From: Cladosporium sp. IMV 00045
Taxonomy: Eukaryota > Ascomycota > Dothideomycetes > Cladosporiales > Cladosporiaceae
Assembly: GCA_001931905.2 (NCBI GenBank)
Contig: MSJI02000492.1
Span: 1-64,000, forward strand
Direction of reading: 5' to 3'
DNA length: 64,000 nt
The position numbers were made by a program, and so were the translations under genes. The notes below the pieces were generated by a model. That model did no database searches, was not told the DNA's origin, and was given only the letters and a program-made list of their open reading frames with translations. Of this stretch, positions 63,960 through 64,000 are shown piece by piece; position 1 is the stretch's first letter, and every line of letters starts with the position of its first letter.

Positions 63960-64000
63960 TTGGACATCAGCCGATGTTGCGGTGGAACTGGGGTGATGCA

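Overview
The window looks like nuclear DNA of a filamentous ascomycete (Pezizomycotina), probably a dothideomycete. Genes are dense, introns are short (about 49-160 bases, GT...AG with CTAAC/CTGAC-like branch sites), and fungal families dominate: a Zn2Cys6 regulator, an AreB-type GATA factor, an Rlm1-type MADS factor, MFS transporters, a membrane-anchored GH3 glucosidase, a DUF2985 protein and the reverse-transcriptase-related rvt gene. The class-level guess is inference. No ribosomal RNA, tRNA, CRISPR array or intact transposon was recognised. Several coding starts given here are the first ATG, because the longest open frames run further upstream only from TTG or GTG codons.

Layout. 1-1492: no gene. 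1.5-16.4 kb: housekeeping genes: CIA2 (Fe-S assembly), an RCR-like PY-motif membrane protein, VPS8 (CORVET tethering), a GPALPP/DUF3752 nuclear protein, an Rlm1-like MADS factor and OGG1 (8-oxoguanine repair). 17.9-26.2 kb: an ATR1-like DHA2 transporter, a DHA1 transporter and a type II membrane GH3 beta-glucosidase. 26.8-38.9 kb: an MMS1/DDB1-superfamily protein, a Gyp8/TBC1D20-like Rab GAP, an AreB-like GATA factor with clustered GATA sites upstream, and an LSB6 type II PI4-kinase. 38.9-47.1 kb: a repeat-rich stretch with a family of about 87-bp tandem repeats (arrays at 39.1-39.7, 40.5-41.1 and 46.7-47.0 kb) and a decayed coiled-coil ORF, around an HLTF/Rad5-like SNF2-RING helicase, a small two-exon gene and an SDR oxidoreductase. 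47.2-51.4 kb: a sterol-glucosyltransferase-like enzyme and a DUF2985 membrane protein. 51.4-53.4 kb: gene-poor, with a possible gene remnant. 53.4-59.6 kb: a polyol/sorbose-reductase-like SDR, a Zn2Cys6 factor and a secreted choice-of-anchor-B protein. 60.0-64.0 kb: DBR1 (lariat debranching) carrying an in-frame TAA, convergent with the single-exon rvt gene.

Most striking: the domesticated reverse-transcriptase-like rvt gene; its neighbour DBR1, whose otherwise conserved reading frame is broken by one nonsense codon; and the dispersed 87-bp (29-codon) repeat family, whose arrays keep register over several kilobases and flank a frameshifted coiled-coil ORF. Genome-maintenance genes are frequent (OGG1, HLTF-like helicase, MMS1-like protein, CIA2), but they are not arranged as an evident operon-like system, as expected for a fungus.
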